A stretch of 5,453 nt of DNA from Rhodobacterales bacterium UBA3089 (GCA_002367255.1 DFBD01000053.1:1193-6645); one strand, 5' to 3'. Numbered from the stretch's first letter, positions 1 through 5,453 are shown. Notes: generated by a model from the sequence alone, not told the origin. Numbers and translations are program-made.

Positions 1-155
1 TGGCGCAGACATATGTGGACGCCTTTAACGAGGCCAAGGCCAAAGGCGAAGGGGTTGCAGTGGTTAACGGCAAGATCGTTGAGAATTTGCACGTGGAAAC
101 CGCACAAAAACTGTTGGGTAAAGCGGCTGCCATTGCTAGTGTTACTGAAAATTAA
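1..155 (+). CDS. mcl2: C-terminal end of a CitE-like CoA ester lyase, probably (3S)-malyl-CoA thioesterase Mcl2 (partial, 5' end outside window)
   Basis: An open frame enters from the left edge (first full codon at position 3) and gives 50 residues ending in TAA at 153-155. The visible part starts AQTYVDAFNEAKAKGEG and continues through VVNGKIVENLHVETAQKLL. This is the helix, short beta turn ('NGKIVENLHV') and final helix that close the TIM-barrel CoA ester lyases of the HpcH/HpaI/CitE family. The catalytic and Mg-binding residues lie upstream and cannot be checked. Family members cleave or hydrolyse malyl-CoA-type thioesters. In Rhodobacter, Mcl2 hydrolyses (3S)-malyl-CoA to malate and CoA as the last step of the ethylmalonyl-CoA pathway. 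The Mcl2 call rather than Mcl1 or a generic CitE rests mainly on the neighbouring mesaconyl-CoA hydratase and sdh genes. The family call is fairly safe; the exact activity is inferred. Confidence 0.68.
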   Translation, partial: AQTYVDAFNEAKAKGEGVAVVNGKIVENLHVETAQKLLGKAAAIASVTEN

Positions 156-169
156 CAAAGGGGGTTTCC

Positions 170-733
170 ATGGCACTTTTAATTGCTGGCGTTCTGATCT
201 GGGCACTTGCTCATATGTTTAAAGGGTTGATGCCGGAGGCGCGGGCTTCAATCGATGCGAAAATTGGTGCGGGTCCTGCGAAGGGGGCTGTTTCGGTGAT
301 TTTCCTCGCATCCATCTTGATGATGGTGTTCGGATTTATGGCTGCGGGTGAGCAGGCCGTTTACGAGCCACCTAGCTGGGGCGCTGTGGTTAACAATCTG
401 CTAATGGTAGTGGCCGTGTTCCTTATGGGCGCCGGTAGCGGCAAGGGGATATCCCCTACATTGTTGCGCCACCCGATGCTGACAGGCGTTATCGTTTGGT
501 CTGGCGGGCATCTGTTGGCGAATGGCGATATGCGGTCTATCGTTCTGTTTGGCGGGTTGGGTATCTGGGCCGCGCTCAATATGCTTGTGATCAACATGCG
601 AGACGGCGCGTGGGAACGTCCGGAAGCCGGCCCAATTAAGGCCGACATAAAAACCGTTGTGATTTCGTTAATACTATTCGCCGTGATCGCAGCCATCCAT
701 CACTTTATTGGCCCGTCACCGTTCGGAGGATAA
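170..733 (+). CDS. NnrU family integral membrane protein
   Basis: This 187-residue protein starts at ATG 170, behind a strong ribosome site AAAGGGGG (157-164, five bases from the start). It is 14 bases after the upstream lyase. It is very hydrophobic, with about six likely membrane spans near residues 2-17, 40-58, 72-88, 103-117, 121-141 and 160-180. The NnrU signature is clear: RHP at 100-102, then a G-x-x-x-W stretch and HLLANGD at 114-120, followed by a LFGGLGIWA-type span. Known of the family: NnrU was named from denitrification gene clusters and is related to plant 15-cis-zeta-carotene isomerase (Z-ISO), a haem-dependent membrane enzyme. Histidines at 15, 101, 114, 177 and 178 are candidates for haem or metal binding, but I cannot assign ligands. 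No denitrification or carotenoid gene is visible here, so its role in this central-carbon operon is unknown. The family call is confident; function is not. Confidence 0.9.
   Translation: MALLIAGVLIWALAHMFKGLMPEARASIDAKIGAGPAKGAVSVIFLASILMMVFGFMAAGEQAVYEPPSWGAVVNNLLMVVAVFLMGAGSGKGISPTLLRHPMLTGVIVWSGGHLLANGDMRSIVLFGGLGIWAALNMLVINMRDGAWERPEAGPIKADIKTVVISLILFAVIAAIHHFIGPSPFGG
725..730 (+). promoter_or_regulatory. Ribosome binding site that fixes the DUF1737 start
   Basis: GGAGGA lies inside the last codons of nnrU and ends four bases before ATG 735. It supports 735 as the start. An in-frame ATG at 708 would add nine residues, overlap nnrU by 26 bases and lacks a comparable site. The placement makes DUF1737 translation likely to depend on ribosomes finishing nnrU. 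Confidence 0.7.
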
Positions 734-734
734 C

Positions 735-938
735 ATGCTTGTTTACCGTTTATTAACCGAGGATGACACCTCGGCCTTTTGTCATAAAGTTACCGAGGCG
801 CTTTCGAAAGGTTGGCAGCTTGAGGGTAGCCCAACCATGGCTTTCGATGATGCGCGCGGTATTATGCGTTGTGCGCAGGCGGTGGTTAAGGATTTCGACG
901 GGGAATACTCGGCTGATATGAAATTGGGGCAAGTGTAA
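735..938 (+). CDS. DUF1737 domain-containing small protein
   Basis: This is a 67-residue cytoplasmic protein beginning MLVYRLLTEDDTSAFC. ATG 735 is chosen because GGAGGA sits just upstream and family members begin at about this YRLLT motif. The whole length is one DUF1737 domain: YRLLT (4-8), the helix FCHKVTEALSKGW (15-27), a GSPTMAF strand (31-37) and CAQAVVKDF (46-54). No signal peptide, membrane span or catalytic motif is visible. Two cysteines, C16 and C46, are present, too few to call a metal site. It begins one base after the nnrU stop, and its TAA is followed directly by the ATG of mch, so all three are probably translationally coupled. The domain's function is unknown. Its small size and tight linkage suggest an accessory or regulatory partner of a neighbour, but that is inference only. 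Confidence 0.87.
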   Translation: MLVYRLLTEDDTSAFCHKVTEALSKGWQLEGSPTMAFDDARGIMRCAQAVVKDFDGEYSADMKLGQV

Positions 939-1970
939 ATGTCAAAGACTAGCGCCGGCAATTTTTTCGAGGATTATGCGGTTGGGCAAGTCTTGACCCA
1001 TGCTGTGCCCCGCACGATTTCGGGTGGGGAGCGAGCGGCTTATACCTCCCTCTACCCCACACGGTTTGCGTTGTATTCGTCGGACGAATTTGCTCGTGCC
1101 TGTGGCTTGCCGCAAAGCCCGATCGAGGATTTGGCGGCGTTTCATATTGTTTTTGGCAAATCTGTGCCGGATGTTTCCCTGAACGCAGTTGCCAACCTTG
1201 GCTATGCCGAGGGGCGGTTTTTGCTGCCGGTTTATGCAGGCGATACGCTGACGACCACCTCCGAAGTGATTGGTGTGAAGCAGAATTCCAACGGTAAGAC
1301 GGGCGTCGTCTGGGTGCGATCAACTGGACGCAATCAACGTGGCGAAGTCGTGCTGGAATACGTGCGTTGGGTGATGGTTCGTAAACGGGATGTTAACGCG
1401 CCTGCCCCTGAACCGGTGATTCCGGATCTGAAAGCGGGATTGACGATTAAGCATTTGGTGATCCCCGAGGGGCTGGATTTCGGCAATTATGATTTTGACC
1501 TGGCGGGGGAAGCGCATCGGTGGGGCGACTACGATATTGGCGAGAAAATCGACCACGTGGACGGTGTGACCATCGAGGAAGCCGAGCATATGATGGCGAC
1601 GCGGCTTTGGCAAAACACTGCCAAGGTACATTTTGATGCAACCAACAGGCCGGATGGCAAACGGTTGATATATGGCGGGCATGTAATTTCGATGGCGCGG
1701 GCGCTGTCGTTCAACGGGTTGGCCAATGCGCAGATGATTGTTGGAATTAATGCGGGCGCACACGCAAACCCTTGTTTTGCGGGTGATACAATTCGGGTTT
1801 GGTCCGAGGTTCTGGATAAATCCAAGATAAGCGACAGTGTTGGTGCGCTGCGAATGCGGCTTGTAGCGACCAAGGGGCCTTCGGCGAATTTCCCGTTGCG
1901 AGGGGCAGATGGCAAGTATGACCCTGATGTGCTGCTTGACTTGGACTACTGGTGTCTGGTTCCCTGCTGA
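939..1970 (+). CDS. mch: Mesaconyl-CoA hydratase (2-methylfumaryl-CoA hydratase), MaoC-like double hotdog
   Basis: This 343-residue cytoplasmic enzyme has the length I recall for Rhodobacter Mch. It reversibly hydrates mesaconyl-C1-CoA to (2R,3S)-beta-methylmalyl-CoA in the ethylmalonyl-CoA pathway. Two MaoC-type hotdog repeats can be seen. The N-terminal one (about 8-150) starts FFEDYAVGQ and carries YAGDTLTTTSEV (99-110). The C-terminal one (about 190-340) carries GEKIDHVDG (201-209), an AKVHFDA segment with H231 as the likely catalytic histidine, a YGGHVISMARAL helix (245-256) and CFAGDTI (279-285). The usual D-x-N-P-x-H hydratase motif is degenerate here. ATG 939 follows the DUF1737 TAA with no spacer; a weak GGGG at 926-929 and coupling to the upstream gene would drive initiation. 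The protein ends LDLDYWCLVPC. The alternative is an uncharacterised MaoC hydratase, but length, start and neighbourhood favour Mch. Confidence 0.88.
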   Translation: MSKTSAGNFFEDYAVGQVLTHAVPRTISGGERAAYTSLYPTRFALYSSDEFARACGLPQSPIEDLAAFHIVFGKSVPDVSLNAVANLGYAEGRFLLPVYAGDTLTTTSEVIGVKQNSNGKTGVVWVRSTGRNQRGEVVLEYVRWVMVRKRDVNAPAPEPVIPDLKAGLTIKHLVIPEGLDFGNYDFDLAGEAHRWGDYDIGEKIDHVDGVTIEEAEHMMATRLWQNTAKVHFDATNRPDGKRLIYGGHVISMARALSFNGLANAQMIVGINAGAHANPCFAGDTIRVWSEVLDKSKISDSVGALRMRLVATKGPSANFPLRGADGKYDPDVLLDLDYWCLVPC

Positions 1971-1990
1971 CATTCAAATAGGGATTCGTA

Positions 1991-2785
1991 ATGCAGAAAT
2001 TTATTACGCTGTTGCTTGTTGGCTTAATCGCCTCGACAGCGGCAGAGGCGAAGAAGCAGACCAAAGGTGGTGACCCTATTGTGGTTTCGCCCGAAGATCT
2101 GGACAGCTCGGTTATGTCGTATGTAGAGGCAAACGTACTGGCGACGATGTATCACGAGTTGGCGCATGCGCTTATTGAAGGGTTATCCCTGCCGGTTTTC
2201 AGCCGTGAGGAAGATGCGGCAGATACGTTTGTGGTCGTGATCACGGACCAGTTTTTTAACGCAAAGGAAGCCGAACAACTGACTTGGGCGAGCGCGGATC
2301 AGTATGCGCGTGACGCCGAAGAGGCGGAAAAGAAGGGGTTGGAGCCAGCTGTATGGGACACACATTCACTGGACTTACAGCGGTATTACAACCTGATTTG
2401 CCTATATTACGGTGGCGACGTGGATACCCGCGATGATTTCGCCGAGGAAAATGGCCTGCCGCATGATCGCGCCGAGACTTGCAAAGAAGAGCGCGAGTTG
2501 GCAGAGCGGTCCTGGGGGGCGGTTTTGGATGACATAAAGCGCACGCAGGCGGGGCCGGATTGGATCACGCTGGATGAAGACGTGGATACGCTCGGAAATT
2601 CCTATGTGCTTGCCGCGCAGGGTGTAATTCGCAAAGAAGTGGCCCGTTTGAACGAACGCTTTGCCCCTGACTTGGAGGTAAAAGTCGTGATCGAAAACTG
2701 CAATCAAGAAAACGCGTTCTATTCCCCGAGCGAGGGAAAAATTACTATGTGCAACGAGCTGTCTCGTTCATACGTACATGATTGA
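1991..2785 (+). CDS. DUF4344 family putative metallopeptidase, exported
   Basis: This 264-residue protein starts at ATG 1991 behind AGGGA (1980-1984), 20 bases after mch. Residues 1-20 form a signal peptide: K3, a hydrophobic core FITLLLVGLIAS and an AEA cleavage site before K21. The mature protein is therefore probably periplasmic. A zinc-peptidase motif HELAH sits at 55-59. It is followed by REEDAAD (72-78), whose E74-x-x-x-D78 pattern could give the third zinc ligand, as in gluzincins. Four cysteines (C137, C164, C237, C254) remain in the mature chain and could form two disulfides. The C-terminal NAFYSPSEGKITMCNEL (241-257) is typical of DUF4344. Substrate and role are not known for the family. 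It is the last gene before a 185-base gap and the sdh operon. No clear terminator follows it, so read-through into sdhC is possible. The family call is strong, the peptidase activity likely but unproven. Confidence 0.87.
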   Translation: MQKFITLLLVGLIASTAAEAKKQTKGGDPIVVSPEDLDSSVMSYVEANVLATMYHELAHALIEGLSLPVFSREEDAADTFVVVITDQFFNAKEAEQLTWASADQYARDAEEAEKKGLEPAVWDTHSLDLQRYYNLICLYYGGDVDTRDDFAEENGLPHDRAETCKEERELAERSWGAVLDDIKRTQAGPDWITLDEDVDTLGNSYVLAAQGVIRKEVARLNERFAPDLEVKVVIENCNQENAFYSPSEGKITMCNELSRSYVHD

Positions 2786-2793
2786 TTTCATTA

Positions 2794-2824
2794 TGTGATC
2801 ACACAAATTATTATAGTGATCACA
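2794..2824 (+). promoter_or_regulatory. Tandem palindromic sites GTGATCAC, 21 bases apart (candidate operators)
   Basis: Two perfect palindromes lie just after the DUF4344 stop. The first is TGTGATCACA (2794-2803, core GTGATCAC 2795-2802) and the second has core GTGATCAC (2816-2823). Both are preceded by TTAT and followed by A-rich bases. Their cores are 21 bases apart, two helical turns, so two bound dimers would face the same side of DNA. The AT-rich stretch between them could hold a -10 element (weak candidate AATTAT, 2806-2811, with TTGATT at 2782-2787). The half-sites resemble TGTGA of CRP/FNR sites but abut with no spacer, so a different family (GntR or MarR type, for example) is more likely. 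The two copies could also pair into a 9-bp stem (2794-2802 with 2816-2824) in RNA. The regulator is unknown. Confidence 0.55.
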
Positions 2825-2881
2825 AAAAACGATATCTGGGATGGATCGCGGAAAAACCTAAGTGGCGGGGTGGGCAAATAA

Positions 2882-2910
2882 AAATGGTCACATTAACGTC
2901 GCGTTAGAAT
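2882..2910 (+). promoter_or_regulatory. Possible sigma70-type promoter for sdhCDA
   Basis: TAGAAT (2905-2910) matches five of six bases of the TATAAT consensus and would start transcription near 2916-2918, immediately before the UUCG hairpin. The -35 side is poor (AAATGG at 2882-2887 with a 17-base spacer), so an activator might be needed, or the true promoter lies elsewhere in the 2786-2920 gap. The call is based on position and a single box. Confidence 0.25.
2894..2906 (+). promoter_or_regulatory. Interrupted palindrome TAACG-N3-CGTTA upstream of sdhC
   Basis: TAACG (2894-2898) and CGTTA (2902-2906) are exact inverted repeats around TCG. The same bases read as TTAA-N7-TTAG (2893-2907), one mismatch from the alphaproteobacterial CtrA box TTAA-N7-TTAA. 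The right arm touches the candidate -10 box at 2905-2910, so a protein bound here would affect a promoter at that place. With five-base arms, chance is a real alternative. Confidence 0.25.
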
Positions 2911-2920
2911 TCCATATGCA

Positions 2921-2952
2921 GTATGCTTCGGCATACGCAGGCTGATACAGCC
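2921..2952 (+). other. Two adjacent hairpins in the sdhC leader, the first with a cUUCGg tetraloop
   Basis: GTATGC (2921-2926), loop TTCG (2927-2930) and GCATAC (2931-2936) make a perfect 6-bp stem closed by the extra-stable C(UUCG)G loop. Three bases later GGCTG (2940-2944), ATA and CAGCC (2948-2952) form a second perfect 5-bp stem. Both lie 18-50 bases ahead of the sdhC ATG, and neither covers the ribosome site at 2961-2968. No U-run follows, so this is not an ordinary intrinsic terminator. A 5' stabilising structure, an RNA-binding site or a processing site fits better. An alternative pairing of CGGC (2929-2932) with GCCG (2950-2953) exists. Confidence 0.5.
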
Positions 2953-2970
2953 GTTTGAAAAGGGGAAGAC

Positions 2971-3354
2971 ATGGCCGATGTAAACCGGGGCAACCGCCCA
3001 CTTTCACCGCATCTTTCAATATACCGCACGCAGATCACTATGATTACGTCGATCACGCACCGGATTACCGGCGTTGGGATGACGCTGGGCGCAGTGCTGA
3101 TCGTATGGTGGTTTCTCGCCGCCTCGACAGGGCCGGAGTATTTCGCTGTTGCTGACGCGGTGCTGACAAGCTGGTTCGGGGCGCTGGTACTGATCGGTTC
3201 GCTTTGGGCGCTTAGCTATCATTTTTGTAACGGCATCCGGCATTTGTTCTGGGACGTTGAGCAAGGATTGGAGATGGAGACGGCGCGTAAGACAGGATAC
3301 GCTGTTTTTGCTGGCTCGATTGTGCTGACGATCCTGACGCTGATTGTGATATAG
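2971..3354 (+). CDS. sdhC: Succinate dehydrogenase cytochrome b556 subunit SdhC
   Basis: This 127-residue inner-membrane protein is one of the two anchors of complex II; it helps bind haem b and ubiquinone. It starts at ATG 2971 behind AGGGGAAG (2961-2968). The N-terminal RPLSPHLSIYR (9-19) and SITHRITGVGM (27-37) are SdhC hallmarks. S27 and R31 fall at the same numbers as the E. coli quinone-site residues, and H84 in SYHFCNGIRH matches the E. coli haem ligand. Three membrane spans are apparent near 32-51, 64-87 and 107-127. Length is normal for the family. sdhD follows after nine bases, with its ribosome site starting inside the sdhC stop region. It is preceded by a structured 185-base gap, so sdhCDA probably has its own promoter, perhaps with read-through from the DUF4344 gene. 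Confidence 0.97.
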   Translation: MADVNRGNRPLSPHLSIYRTQITMITSITHRITGVGMTLGAVLIVWWFLAASTGPEYFAVADAVLTSWFGALVLIGSLWALSYHFCNGIRHLFWDVEQGLEMETARKTGYAVFAGSIVLTILTLIVI

Positions 3355-3363
3355 GGGAAAAAC

Positions 3364-3738
3364 ATGAGCTACCTTACTGACAAAAAACGGGTTACGGGCC
3401 TTGGTTCTGCCAAGGATGGCACCGGCCATTTCATTTCCCAGCGTGTCACAGCGATTGCGCTGGTGCCGCTTGCAATACTGTTTGTGCTGCCGTTTGGTTA
3501 TAACCTCGGTGCTGGATATGATCGTGTAGTCGAGGCATATTCACACCCCGTTAATGCCATCGTAGCGATTATGTTTATCTTTACGATTTTCACCCACCTT
3601 CGCCTTGGCCTTCAGGTGGTGATCGAAGATTACGTTCATGGTCACGGCGCGCGTAGTGCGCTGCTGATCGCTAATACCTTGTTCTGCTGGATGTTTGGTT
3701 TGACTGGCGTTTTCGCCATCGCCAAAATCGCCCTTTAA
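3364..3738 (+). CDS. sdhD: Succinate dehydrogenase hydrophobic membrane anchor subunit SdhD
   Basis: This 124-residue protein is the second membrane anchor of complex II. It starts at ATG 3364 behind AGGGGAAA (3353-3360). The N-terminal [19 protein letters not shown] (12-30) is typical of alphaproteobacterial and mitochondrial-type SdhD. H78 in FTHLRLG corresponds to the E. coli SdhD histidine H71 in the haem/quinone region. D89-Y90 in VIEDYVHG lie the same 11 residues downstream as E. coli D82-Y83, where the tyrosine contacts ubiquinone. Three membrane spans are seen near 26-45, 63-85 and 98-120. Length is normal and nothing is missing. sdhA follows after a 17-base spacer, in the usual C-D-A order. 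Confidence 0.96.
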   Translation: MSYLTDKKRVTGLGSAKDGTGHFISQRVTAIALVPLAILFVLPFGYNLGAGYDRVVEAYSHPVNAIVAIMFIFTIFTHLRLGLQVVIEDYVHGHGARSALLIANTLFCWMFGLTGVFAIAKIAL

Positions 3739-3755
3739 AATACGCGGAGGCCACA

Positions 3756-5453
3756 ATGGCTGCTTACGAATATATTGATCATAATTATGACGTTGTTGTT
3801 GTTGGCGCTGGTGGCGCTGGCCTGCGGGCAACGCTGGGCATGGCCGAGCAGGGGTTGAAAACCGCCTGCGTAACCAAGGTTTTCCCGACGCGTTCCCACA
3901 CGGTTGCCGCGCAGGGCGGCATCGCGGCGTCTTTGTCGAACATGGGGCCGGATAACTGGCAGTGGCATATGTATGACACGGTCAAAGGTTCGGACTGGCT
4001 GGGTGACATGGATGCGATGGAGTATCTGGTGCGCGAAGCCCCCAAAGCGGTGTATGAACTGGAGCATTATGGCGTTCCGTTTTCGCGCACCGAAGAAGGC
4101 AAGATTTACCAGCGGCCATTTGGCGGGCACACGACTGAATTCGGTGAAGGCCCTCCGGTGCAGCGCACATGTGCTGCGGCTGACCGTACCGGTCACGCGA
4201 TGTTGCATACGCTTTATGGACAGTCCCTGAAAAATAATGCCGAGTTTTATATCGAGTATTTCGCGATTGATCTAATCATGTCGGATGATGGGCAGTGTCA
4301 GGGCATCCTTGCATGGAAGCTGGATGACGGCACGTTGCACCGTTTCAATGCCAAGATGACAGTACTGGCAACGGGTGGTTATGGCCGTGCGTTCTTTAGC
4401 TGTACATCGGCGCATACTTGTACGGGCGACGGCAACGGTATGTTGGCACGGCAAGGCAAGGCATTGCAGGACATGGAGTTCGTGCAGTTTCACCCCACCG
4501 GTATTTATGGTGCGGGCATGTTGATTACCGAAGGCGCGCGTGGTGAGGGTGGTTACTTGACCAACTCCGAAGGCGAGCGGTATATGGAACGCTATGCGCC
4601 GACCTATAAGGATTTGGCATCCCGTGATGTAGTTTCGCGTTGCTCGACCATCGAAATTCGCGAAGGGCGCGGTGTTGGGCCAAACAAGGACCACGTTAAT
4701 TTGCATCTTGATCACCTGCCACCCGAGGTTCTGGCCGAACGTCTTCCGGGCATTTCCGAAAGCGCCAAGATTTTCGCAGGCGTTGACCTGACGAAGGAAC
4801 CGATTCCGGTTCTGCCGACGGTTCACTATAATATGGGTGGTATTCCGACTAACTATATGGGGCAGGTTTTGGACCCGACCGCTGACGATCACGACCGTAT
4901 CCTTCCCGGTCTTATGGCCGTGGGCGAAGCAAGCTGTGCATCTGTGCACGGGGCCAACCGTTTGGGGTCGAACTCGTTAATCGATCTGGTGGTATTTGGC
5001 CGCGCGGCTGCGATAAAAGCGGGTGAGGTTGTTGACCCGAACACACCAAACCCACCGTTAAATACCGATTCGCTGGATCAGGCGATGGAACGGTTTGACG
5101 GTCTGCGTCATGCTAACGGTTCTATTCCAACGGCGGATATGCGCATGGACATGCAAGCCACGATGCAAACAGATGCGGCGGTGTTCCGGTCAAATAAGTC
5201 CTTGGCTGAAGGGGCTGAAAAAATGTCCTCTATTGCCGCGAAGATGGGTGACTTGAAGGTCACGGATCGTTCTATGGTGTGGAATAGCGACCTTATGGAG
5301 ACATTGGAGTTGACCAATCTAATGCCAAATGCGCTTGCTACCATCGTATCCGCCGAAGCCCGTAAAGAGTCACGTGGGGCGCATGCGCATGAAGATTATC
5401 CGGATCGGGATGATGTAAATTGGCGCAAGCACACGCTGGCAAAGGTTGACGAC
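3756..5453 (+). CDS. sdhA: Succinate dehydrogenase flavoprotein subunit SdhA (partial, 3' end outside window)
   Basis: The frame is open from ATG 3756 to the window edge: 566 codons without stop or frameshift, of roughly 600 usual, so about 35 residues are missing. The start follows GCGGAGG (3744-3750). SdhA oxidises succinate to fumarate and passes electrons through covalent FAD to SdhB. The dinucleotide fold GAGGAG is at 17-22. [10 protein letters not shown] (46-55) holds H48, the FAD-linked histidine. Active-site residues are present: H246 in FHPTG, T258-E259 in [11 protein letters not shown]290 in SRDVV, H357 in [10 protein letters not shown] and R402 in GANRLGSNS. These correspond to E. 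coli H242, T254-E255, R286, H354 and R399. The C-terminal helical domain (about 440 on) includes the [13 protein letters not shown] and [25 protein letters not shown] regions. Fumarate reductase is excluded by the adjoining sdhCD type. sdhB should lie beyond the window. Confidence 0.98.
   Translation, partial: MAAYEYIDHNYDVVVVGAGGAGLRATLGMAEQGLKTACVTKVFPTRSHTVAAQGGIAASLSNMGPDNWQWHMYDTVKGSDWLGDMDAMEYLVREAPKAVYELEHYGVPFSRTEEGKIYQRPFGGHTTEFGEGPPVQRTCAAADRTGHAMLHTLYGQSLKNNAEFYIEYFAIDLIMSDDGQCQGILAWKLDDGTLHRFNAKMTVLATGGYGRAFFSCTSAHTCTGDGNGMLARQGKALQDMEFVQFHPTGIYGAGMLITEGARGEGGYLTNSEGERYMERYAPTYKDLASRDVVSRCSTIEIREGRGVGPNKDHVNLHLDHLPPEVLAERLPGISESAKIFAGVDLTKEPIPVLPTVHYNMGGIPTNYMGQVLDPTADDHDRILPGLMAVGEASCASVHGANRLGSNSLIDLVVFGRAAAIKAGEVVDPNTPNPPLNTDSLDQAMERFDGLRHANGSIPTADMRMDMQATMQTDAAVFRSNKSLAEGAEKMSSIAAKMGDLKVTDRSMVWNSDLMETLELTNLMPNALATIVSAEARKESRGAHAHEDYPDRDDVNWRKHTLAKVDD

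Noticed and set aside
708..734. Upstream ATG that would extend the DUF1737 protein by nine residues
   Set aside because: No good ribosome site precedes 708, the extension overlaps nnrU, and ATG 735 has GGAGGA four bases upstream and matches where the domain begins.
1320..1973. 217-residue open frame on the minus strand opposite mch
   Set aside because: Its translation is rich in R, H, P and N without domain structure, and it covers the conserved C-terminal half of mch.
2794..2803. TGTGATCACA as a CRP or FNR binding site
   Set aside because: CRP and FNR sites have spacers of six and four bases between half-sites (TGTGA-N6-TCACA, TTGAT-N4-ATCAA); here the half-sites abut.
2794..2824. Intrinsic terminator after the DUF4344 gene formed by the two GTGATCAC copies (9-bp stem, 13-base loop)
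   Set aside because: The stem is followed by AAAAAA on the + strand rather than T residues, and the reverse strand has no T-run after it either. The operator reading is simpler.
2841..2861. Six-codon open frame in the sdhC upstream gap
   Set aside because: It has no spaced ribosome site and is too short to judge; such frames occur by chance.
2907..2918. GAATTCCATATG, which looks like a cloning linker (EcoRI plus NdeI sites)
   Set aside because: The flanking genes keep the expected roseobacter order and no vector sequence is visible, so this is taken as chance in an AT-rich leader.
4272..4949. 225-residue open frame on the minus strand inside sdhA
   Set aside because: It lies wholly opposite a clearly real sdhA with all active-site residues in place; its translation shows no recognisable domain. 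It is a shadow of the coding strand's codon bias.

Overview
The window reads as chromosomal DNA of an alphaproteobacterium, most likely a roseobacter-group member of the Rhodobacterales. The evidence is protein content and gene order: a CitE-type CoA ester lyase, an NnrU-family protein, a DUF1737 protein, a 343-residue mesaconyl-CoA hydratase, a DUF4344 exported metallopeptidase and then sdhC-sdhD-sdhA. From memory this matches the mcl2...mch...sdh region of Rhodobacter sphaeroides and relatives. Base composition looks moderate rather than very GC-rich, which would fit a marine roseobacter more than Rhodobacter itself. Neither inference can be tested here without a search.

Layout: every gene is on the + strand. 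Positions 1-155 hold the C-terminal end of the CoA ester lyase. Then come nnrU (170-733), the DUF1737 gene (735-938), mch (939-1970) and the DUF4344 gene (1991-2785), with gaps of 14, 1, 0 and 20 bases, so these five look like one operon. A 185-base AT-rich gap (2786-2970) is the only real intergenic region. It holds two copies of the palindrome GTGATCAC exactly 21 bases apart, a weaker palindrome TAACG-N3-CGTTA, a possible -10 box and two adjacent small hairpins, one with a cUUCGg tetraloop, just ahead of sdhC. The succinate dehydrogenase operon follows: sdhC (2971-3354), sdhD (3364-3738) and sdhA (from 3756, running off the window after 566 codons). sdhB is expected downstream.

How the genes fit together: mesaconyl-CoA hydratase and the malyl-CoA-acting lyase or thioesterase belong to the ethylmalonyl-CoA pathway, which assimilates acetyl units without the glyoxylate shunt and yields malate and, through propionyl-CoA, succinyl-CoA. 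Succinate dehydrogenase takes succinate onward in the TCA cycle and passes electrons to ubiquinone. The locus therefore joins C2 assimilation to its TCA and respiratory outlet. The companions of unknown role (NnrU/Z-ISO-like membrane protein, DUF1737, DUF4344 peptidase) and the structured sdh control region are the parts most worth a second look. I see no mobile element, CRISPR array, tRNA or rRNA, and no clear sign of recent transfer. Most of the window is ordinary core metabolism.
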